From NCBI RefSeq assembly GCF_009830285.1, contig NZ_WUQX01000001.1, forward strand, positions 4,278,501 to 4,342,500: 64,000 bases of DNA, in the 5' to 3' direction. Shown piece by piece: positions 58,897 to 64,000 of this stretch (the first letter of the stretch is position 1; every line of letters starts with the position of its first letter). The position numbers and the translations under genes were made by a program. The DNA comes from Sporofaciens musculi. GTDB lineage: Bacteria; Bacillota; Clostridia; Lachnospirales; Lachnospiraceae. Below the pieces are notes generated by a model. The model worked only from the letters and a program-made list of their open reading frames with translations, did no database searches and was not told the DNA's origin.

Positions 58897-60690
58897 TTAT
58901 AAATTAAATATTTCTTCCAAGTCCTCCTCGGACAGAAGCTCATAGGAAGTGCTGACAGCAGTTACGCTCACGGCGTCCTTTGGAATATCGCTGTCAAACA
59001 CAAGGGTTGCGATAGCCTGCGTCGGCTCGCCGTGGATATAGGGCGGCTGACCTCCATCGGCTGTCAGTTTCACATTGGGGTGTTTCAAAATGTCGTACTT
59101 CAAATCCATGACGGGGCGTTCCCCACGCACAAAAAGAAGTGCGTAGCGGTTGTCAAGCATACGCACCTCGTCTGGGGTCAGAAGCTCACGCCCCGAAATC
59201 TGGTAGTTGGTCGAATAGTTCCCGCTGCGTCCCGTACTTTTCCCATAGGTGTTCGTGTCAATGGTCGCCTTTCCCAAAAGCTCCGACACATACTTATGGG
59301 TGCTTTGCTCGTTGCCGCCCAGATACAGAAATTCATCGCAGTTGCCCACGATGCTTTCCCACTGTTTCTCAAAAAGGGCTTTGAGCTGTGCCAGATTTTG
59401 CAGGATAATCGAAACCGACACCCCTCTGGAACGCATGACGCTCAAAATCTTGTCGAAGTCATCAGGCAGCGAAACATTGGCAAATTCGTCCATAATAAAA
59501 TGGCAATGCACGGGCAGGCTCCCGCCGTACTTGTGGTCTGCCAGATAAAAAAGCTGTTGGAATAGCTGCGTGTATAAAATCGACACAAGGAAATTAAAGC
59601 TCGTGTCATTGTCTGGTATCAGTGCGAACAGAGCCACTTTCTTCTCGCCTAAAGACGGCAAATCAAGCTCGTCCGTGGCGGTGAGGGAAGCAAGGCTCTC
59701 CAGATTGAATTTCTCAAGCCTTGCGGCAAGGGTTATCTGGATGCTCTTTAGTGTCTTAGCCGAACCAGAATGATAATCACGGTAATACTTGAGTGCGATA
59801 TGCTCTGGGTTTTCCATCTCCAGACGGTCAAACAGCTCGTCAAGGGGGCTGACATAGCTGTCGTCATCCTCACGGACTTCCCCTGCACGCAAAAGCTCCA
59901 TGACCATCGGGAAATTCTGCTCGTCTGGCGGTGCTTCGTATTTCAGATAGAACACCAGAGATAACAGCAGCATACTCGCCGCCGTGTCCCAGAACGGGTC
60001 TTGCGACTGGCTTCCCTTCGGCGTTGTCGCCTTAAATAAATTCGTTACCAACCTCTGTACATCGTTATCGTTCCTTAAATATACAAACGGGTTATAGCAA
60101 TGGCTCTTGTGCATATTGATAAGGTCGAGGACACGCACCTCGTAGCCTTTCTTTTCAAGCAGACCGCCGATGTCACGGACAATCTCGCCTTTGGGGTCAA
60201 GCACCACGAAAGAGGTGTTGCACTGCATGGCGTTGGGCTTGCAGAAAAACCTCGTTTTTCCCGCCCCGCTGCCACCGCAGACTAAGATATTCAGATTCCT
60301 TCGGTGCTTTTTCCCGTCAAGCCCGATACGGACATTCTGGGTTAATAGCTTGTTGGCAGACTGGTCTTTGTCACGGTATTTCTTATTCAATACTTTCGCA
60401 TCGCCCCATTTTGCAGAGCCGTGTTCCTCGCCCCTGCGGTAGTTCCTGCGTGTGGAAAAATAAATGCCGATGCCCATCCCATAGGCAAGCAGAAAAAGAA
60501 GGACAGTCCTTACGCTGTCCTCACACACCGTTATTGCAAACGGGTCGCCTATTGCCACGGATAGGTTACTGACAATCTCCACGATGCCGCCGCCCACATA
60601 AGGGGCGGTCAGCAGGGCAAGCCACACAACAGGAATAATCCCGCAGAGGGCAAGAATTAAGCCCGTCCTATCATCGTTACCGTTCCTCAT
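58897..60690 (-). CDS. VirD4/TraG-type coupling ATPase
   Basis: This 597-residue protein has two N-terminal membrane segments (about 10-33 and 60-80), then an ATPase with Walker A GGSGAGKT (139-146) and Walker B CHFIMDEFANVSLP, and the family NLAQLKALFEKQWESIVGNCDE block. It brings the relaxase-DNA complex to the secretion channel. It overlaps the small upstream gene by 14 bases. The relaxase that it serves is not in the window. Confidence 0.94.
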   Translation of the reverse strand: MRNGNDDRTGLILALCGIIPVVWLALLTAPYVGGGIVEIVSNLSVAIGDPFAITVCEDSVRTVLLFLLAYGMGIGIYFSTRRNYRRGEEHGSAKWGDAKVLNKKYRDKDQSANKLLTQNVRIGLDGKKHRRNLNILVCGGSGAGKTRFFCKPNAMQCNTSFVVLDPKGEIVRDIGGLLEKKGYEVRVLDLINMHKSHCYNPFVYLRNDNDVQRLVTNLFKATTPKGSQSQDPFWDTAASMLLLSLVFYLKYEAPPDEQNFPMVMELLRAGEVREDDDSYVSPLDELFDRLEMENPEHIALKYYRDYHSGSAKTLKSIQITLAARLEKFNLESLASLTATDELDLPSLGEKKVALFALIPDNDTSFNFLVSILYTQLFQQLFYLADHKYGGSLPVHCHFIMDEFANVSLPDDFDKILSVMRSRGVSVSIILQNLAQLKALFEKQWESIVGNCDEFLYLGGNEQSTHKYVSELLGKATIDTNTYGKSTGRSGNYSTNYQISGRELLTPDEVRMLDNRYALLFVRGERPVMDLKYDILKHPNVKLTADGGQPPYIHGEPTQAIATLVFDSDIPKDAVSVTAVSTSYELLSEEDLEEIFNL

Positions 60691-60883
60691 TGCACCTGCA
60701 ATGCACCACCTTCACCCTTTTTGTCGGGGCGTGAGCCACCGTGCTTATCAGCTCGTCAACAGGGTCGGTGGGGCGTTCCTCCTGTATCTGCTGTGTCCGC
60801 AGGGTGTTGAGGGCATTAAGGACAATATTTTTATCATATTTATCCAATGCCAGATGGTATCGTTCTTCTTTCATGGTCTGCAC
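60677..60883 (-). CDS. Small ICE protein, 68 residues
   Basis: This small soluble protein lies between the ArdC-like and virD4 genes with AGGTG upstream of its ATG and a 14-base overlap into virD4. It is helical (KYDKNIVLNALNTLRTQQI), with PTDPVDELISTV in the middle. Such a gene is found at the same place in related elements. Its tight spacing suggests it is made in step with VirD4. Function unknown. Confidence 0.7.
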   Translation of the reverse strand: MQTMKEERYHLALDKYDKNIVLNALNTLRTQQIQEERPTDPVDELISTVAHAPTKRVKVVHCRCNEER

Positions 60884-60889
60884 CTCCCG

Positions 60890-61753
60890 TTAGCGTTCCT
60901 GCTCTTTGGATTTCGGCGGCTTGTTCTTCTCCATGCTCTTATACATATCGCTCTGGATTTCGCCCAGAACATCACGCATCGAGCCAAGCTCGCCCTTGAA
61001 CGCCTGCACATCCATCCCGTCATATTCCTTCGGGAGTTTCCCGAAGCTGAAGCCTTTGGTATCCACGCCGTAGCGTGAGCTGACCATATAGGCGACGCAG
61101 AAGGATTTGAAGTCGGAAGCGTCACGGCTCTCATTATGCTTGAAATCAAACACCGCCGCCGACACTTCCTTTGCCATGCTCACAAAGAGCTGTTCCTCAT
61201 TTAAGCCCGTGCGGATAAAGATGGTCTGCTGAGAGCTGTCATAAAAGGCGGGCAGCTCCAGTTCCTCCACGGGCTGAAAATTCACGGGGCTTGCGTCAAT
61301 CATTGCCGACACAAGCTCACGCATGGTCTTTGCTTCCTGCGGCTGTCCCCTGTCTTTTGCCGAGGTCTGGGAAATGTCATAGACCACTTTGGCATTGTAG
61401 CCGACAGCCTTTGAGCCGTCGTCACGCTCATACTCTTTCCCCGGCTCAAGGATAGTGACTTTCTGTGCGTCCTTATCCACATAGACACGGCTCTGTTTCC
61501 AACTCCCGTAATCTTTAAGCTGCGTCGCTTCGGGCATCTGTGCAGCCACCAAGATGGCATTGTTTACCGAGTAGCGGTCAAACCGCCCCTGCACTTCAAG
61601 ATACTGCTGAAACACCTTCCCGTCCGCCATCATTTCTGAACAGGTGGCGTCAATCTTCCCATAGGCTTCCTCCCTCTGGGCTTTCTTCTGGGCAGCCCAT
61701 TCCTCTTTGTTAAAAGGGCGGCTGCCGCCGCTGAATACATCATAGATACTCAT
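60890..61753 (-). CDS. ArdC-like ICE protein
   Basis: This 287-residue protein has an N-terminal part (about 30-150) like the ArdC antirestriction/ssDNA-binding domain (FQQYLEVQGRFDRYSVNNA, then DYGSWKQSRVYVDKDAQ and VVYDISQT). The C-terminal part resembles a peptidase-like domain of such proteins, but no HExxH zinc motif is seen. ArdC-type proteins protect incoming DNA from restriction, which suits an ICE. The start follows GAGGAGCAAGG. It is the first gene left of the IS110 insertion; its original promoter or upstream partner may be separated by the IS. Confidence 0.7.
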   Translation of the reverse strand: MSIYDVFSGGSRPFNKEEWAAQKKAQREEAYGKIDATCSEMMADGKVFQQYLEVQGRFDRYSVNNAILVAAQMPEATQLKDYGSWKQSRVYVDKDAQKVTILEPGKEYERDDGSKAVGYNAKVVYDISQTSAKDRGQPQEAKTMRELVSAMIDASPVNFQPVEELELPAFYDSSQQTIFIRTGLNEEQLFVSMAKEVSAAVFDFKHNESRDASDFKSFCVAYMVSSRYGVDTKGFSFGKLPKEYDGMDVQAFKGELGSMRDVLGEIQSDMYKSMEKNKPPKSKEQER

Positions 61754-61771
61754 TTACCTTGCTCCTCGTAT

Positions 61772-61811
61772 AATAAGTTTGTAAGCAAGAAAAACTGCTT
61801 ACAGACTTATT
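61772..61811. repeat. 16-bp inverted repeat at the left side of the IS110 insertion
   Basis: AATAAGTTTGTAAGCA (61772-61787) pairs with TGCTTACAGACTTATT (61796-61811), one G-T pair, loop of eight. CTTTTTG follows on the plus strand, so it may act as a terminator, or it may belong to the IS end. It lies 18 bases beyond the ArdC-like start codon. Confidence 0.7.
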
Positions 61812-61812
61812 C

Positions 61813-62190
61813 TTTTTGATTAGACAGAAGGATAATTCTAAACATCCTTTCCGAAGATTCTTCTTCAATCACGCTGGTTCATCCATTCTCTGTCTATTGG
61901 TTAATAAGTTACTTTATAGTCATGGTCCCAGATGTTACAATAAGTTCCATAAGAATTGTAGCTATGGTCATTGCTTCATCGCTCCTGCAAAGCGTTTGCT
62001 ATTGCCAAGAAAGCATGCAACCCTAATACTGCGCTAAGACTTATTACACAAATGCTGCATCCTGGTATCTAGCCACCAGCAGGGTATTTCTTCCAGGTAA
62101 TGCTCATAACGCGAGGTTTAGGCCGGCGTAGTGGTCTGGGATAACCCATGATTACTCTTCTTCACTTTTATTGAAAGGTGGTGATGATCC
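61813..62190 (+). ncRNA. IS110 left-end leader, candidate bridge (seek) RNA region
   Basis: There are 378 bases without a gene, ahead of the IS110 transposase. In IS110-subgroup elements this part encodes a structured RNA whose loops select donor and target DNA. A possible stem is GTTACAAT (61934-61941) with ATTGTAGC (61955-61962) around a 13-base loop. The boundaries of the RNA and its guide loops could not be set without alignment to relatives. Confidence 0.45.
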
Positions 62191-63470
62191 GTGAAAGAAC
62201 ATATTGATTACCTCTCAACACTGTTTGTTGGGATTGATATTGCATCCCGTGTTCATGTTATCTCTGCACTTGATTTCAACGAGGAATTCTACATCAGGAT
62301 GAAATCTGTAGAAAACACTCAGGAAGGTGCAGCTTTTATTGAACAGATGATTTCTGATGTATTAAAACACAACCATCAGTTCAAATACGTTATGATCGGT
62401 ATGGAAGCTACTGGTTTCTATGGTGTCCATCTGGCGAATTATCTTTCTGCCAGTGACCTGCTTGCTCCATTCTCTGTCAGAGTTTACTGTCTCAATCCGA
62501 AAGAAGTTAAGAACTACAAAAAGTCCTTTAACGATATCGGAAAAAATGATGGCATTGACTCTTATGTGATTGCCGATTTTGCCCGTGTGGGACGTATTGC
62601 AATCAAACCCTGGCGTGGCTCCCAATACCTTGCCTTACAGCGTCTTACCAGACACCGTATGCACATCACTGAATGTATCGCAAGAGAAAAGACTTACATG
62701 CTTAACAACATTTATCTCAAGTTCAGTGAATACGCATTACTCCGTGATGGGCAGCATCCATTCGCAAACAAATATGGTGCTACAGCCGAAGCCATTCTTA
62801 CCGAGTACACAACGAATGAAGATATCGCAAAATCATCCGTAGAAGACCTCGTTGCTTTTATTAACTCCAAGAGCAAAGGCCGTATTGCTGATCCGGAAGA
62901 AACAGCAAAAATCTTACAGGCTGCAGCCCGCAACTCATACCGGCTTGATAAATGCCTCTATGAGCCGCTTACTATCTCAATCGCTTCTTCCTTTAACTGT
63001 ATCAGTTCCTTTGAAAGAGAACTCAAAGCGATTGATAAAGCAGTCCTTCAAACAGTTCAGGGACTAAACCCTGACGAGTACACTGTACTGAATTCCATTC
63101 CTGGGATTGGTAAAGTTTATTCAGCCGGTATCTTGGCCGAAATGGGTTCCATTAAGGCTTTTCCTAATGCCAATGCCCTCGCAAAATACTGTGGTATCGT
63201 TTGGAACGATAATGACTCTGGCGATTTCGTAGCCGAAGACAAACACATGAGCAAAGCTGGCAACAGATATCTGCGCTACTACATCATAGAAGCTGCCGGA
63301 AGTGTTATAAGACACTGTCCTGAATACAAAGCTTTCTATGACAAAAATATGCTGAGACAAGAAACCATCAGCATAAACGAGCACTCGCGTTGACTTCCCG
63401 TAAATTTATACGTCTGCTCTTTGGTCTGCTGGACAAGGGCCAACTCTACTCTCCGGAAAAGAGTAGGTAA
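62191..63470 (+). pseudogene. IS110-family transposase with a one-base C-terminal frameshift
   Basis: Starts with GTG after GGTGGTGATGATCC. The N-terminal RuvC-like DEDD domain has FVGIDIA (Asp16), GMEATGFYG and KNDGIDSYVIADF; the C-terminal Tnp domain has IPGIGKVYSAGIL, and SKAGNRYLRYYI carries the likely catalytic Ser. At 63366 the frame changes: the first frame ends at 63393, while the expected family ending (HKRALALTSRKFIRLLFGLL) is encoded in the next frame up to TAA at 63468-63470. Adding one C (ACC to ACCC) would restore it. The truncation removes only the tail, so partial activity is possible. Confidence 0.85.
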
Positions 63471-63496
63471 TCCATACTGCATATCGAACTTACGTT

Positions 63497-63521
63497 CTTA
63501 ATAGACCGTAGGTCTATTAAG
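63497..63521. repeat. Hairpin downstream of the IS110 transposase
   Basis: CTTAATAGACC (63497-63507) pairs perfectly with GGTCTATTAAG (63511-63521) around GTA. It is followed by GTTACCCTTTTCC. It probably lies near the right end of the IS. Confidence 0.7.
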
Positions 63522-63566
63522 GTTACCCTTTTCCAAGAAAATCTTTTTCATTTTCCTCTTGACATA

Positions 63567-64000
63567 TTACCAAATTGCTTTCGATTTATTCGGTTTCTTC
63601 TGCTTCGGCGGCTGCTTATGCTCCGTCTTTCCTGCGGGCGGTTTTTTCGCCCTGTCGGAAGTTTTATCCCTGCCGACATTCGGGGAAACGTCCGCTTCCT
63701 GCTCCTTGCGGCTCTCCTTTATTTTCCGCAGTTCTTCCCTGACCGATGGCTTCTCATTCTTAGTCATAGTAGCCCCCTCTGCGGATTTCTTTGGCTGCTC
63801 TGAGGTAGGCTCGGACAGAGGGGATTTTCCTGTCTTTGCCACCGAGGGGTTTGGGGCGTTTTCCTCTTTCTGGGTCGGCTTGCCCATCAGGGCGTCCATG
63901 AGCTTTTCTTTCTCCGCTTTTTCCTGCACGCCGATGTCTGGCTCTGGCTGACCGTCCTTTGTGTCTTTCGCATCTTTTTCATTTTTAGCGTCTTTGGTGT
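63567..64000 (-). CDS. PcfB-like (DUF3801) ICE protein, C-terminal part
   Basis: The frame is open to the right edge and ends at TAA 63567. Only the C-terminal 144 residues are seen. They are charged and low-complexity, with KPSVREELRKIKESRKEQE and a Lys/Pro-rich tail ending NKSKAIW, the pattern at the end of PcfB/DUF3801 proteins of Tn1549-type ICEs, which assist VirD4 and the relaxase. A GTG at 63929 is inside the frame and is not the start. The IS110 lies immediately downstream. Confidence 0.6.
   Translation of the reverse strand, partial: TKDAKNEKDAKDTKDGQPEPDIGVQEKAEKEKLMDALMGKPTQKEENAPNPSVAKTGKSPLSEPTSEQPKKSAEGATMTKNEKPSVREELRKIKESRKEQEADVSPNVGRDKTSDRAKKPPAGKTEHKQPPKQKKPNKSKAIW

Larger units (their letters stand above)
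61772..63521 (+). mobile_element. IS110-family insertion sequence inside the ICE
   Basis: A DEDD transposase gene with a long noncoding leader interrupts the leftward transfer operon between the ArdC-like and PcfB-like genes, on the opposite strand. IS110 elements have no simple inverted ends and cause no target duplication, so the limits given are the outermost structured motifs (61772 hairpin, 63497-63521 hairpin), not proven ends. The long 5' leader suggests the IS110 (rather than IS1111) subgroup, in which a guide RNA is made from this side. Confidence 0.8.
43940..64000. mobile_element. Integrative and conjugative element, Tn1549/Tn916-type, left end and most of its length
   Basis: The element starts near the end of the serine recombinase gene and runs past the right edge. 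The order, read from left, is integration module, MazF-like toxin, sigma-like regulator, cargo (KTR, methyltransferase, acetyltransferase, GntR), XRE regulator and a leftward type IV secretion module (hydrolase, sortase, VirB4, PrgI, VirB6-like, Maff2, VirD4, PcfB-like). This is the gene set of Tn1549-like ICEs of Firmicutes. The relaxase, origin of transfer and far end are not in the window. The usual topoisomerase and helicase genes downstream of the hydrolase are absent here. Confidence 0.9.

Overview
The window looks like chromosome from a low-GC, anaerobic Lachnospiraceae (Clostridium scindens-like) gut bacterium carrying most of an integrative and conjugative element (ICE). The host assignment rests on family-level recognition: a 7-alpha-hydroxysteroid dehydrogenase strongly reminiscent of the C. 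scindens enzyme, LoaP-type NusG paralogs, Clostridia-type promoters, and a Tn1549/Tn916-type ICE. No rRNA or tRNA gene and no CRISPR array was seen.

Chromosomal part (1 to about 43.9 kb). At the left edge is the start of a leftward polysaccharide operon: two overlapping LoaP-like antiterminators, an HpcH/HpaI aldolase, then a sugar transferase cut by the window. Next come the bile-acid enzyme hdhA, a GH31 alpha-glucosidase, a DMT exporter, a YwaF-like and a YitT-like membrane protein, and a MerR regulator facing a MATE pump across a textbook 19-bp-spacer MerR promoter. A consensus promoter and a guanine-type purine riboswitch precede a COG2509 flavoprotein. The terminator of this riboswitch overlaps the aptamer, which predicts an ON switch. 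A ten-gene leftward molybdenum block follows (mobA, moeA, mobB, moeA-like, moaC, moaA, MOSC-MogA fusion, modA, modB, modC). It makes and loads the cofactor and imports molybdate, but has no moaD/moaE and no molybdoenzyme in view. Facing away from it is a PHP-UvrD helicase fusion.

From 24.9 to 43.6 kb lie a nucleoside salvage operon (udp, deoB, punA, deoC), a small scar region (Rpn-type nuclease relic, a 32-residue hydrophobic peptide gene with a perfect hairpin, a serine recombinase relic), and an oligopeptide uptake operon (Xaa-Pro peptidase, oppA, oppB, oppC, oppD, oppF). After these come a YczE-like membrane protein, two paralogous chemoreceptors (the second broken by one extra A in an A7 tract) flanking a ThrE-like exporter, and a Gfo/Idh/MocA dehydrogenase.

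ICE (about 43.94 kb to beyond 64 kb, right end not in window). The left end carries a large serine recombinase, a 45-residue protein coupled to a PemK/MazF toxin, and a sigma-like regulator. An AT-rich cargo cassette follows: KTR zinc protein, SAM methyltransferase, chloramphenicol acetyltransferase-like enzyme, GntR regulator, with a perfect consensus promoter and 13-bp direct repeats ahead of the acetyltransferase. An XRE regulator and a visibly GC-richer leftward conjugation module come next (lysozyme/CHAP hydrolase, sortase B, VirB4, PrgI, VirB6-like, MT-A70 methyltransferase, Maff2, VirD4 coupling protein, ArdC-like protein). An IS110-family insertion with a one-base C-terminal frameshift sits between the ArdC-like gene and a PcfB-like gene that runs off the right edge. 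The relaxase and the second attachment site must lie beyond the window.
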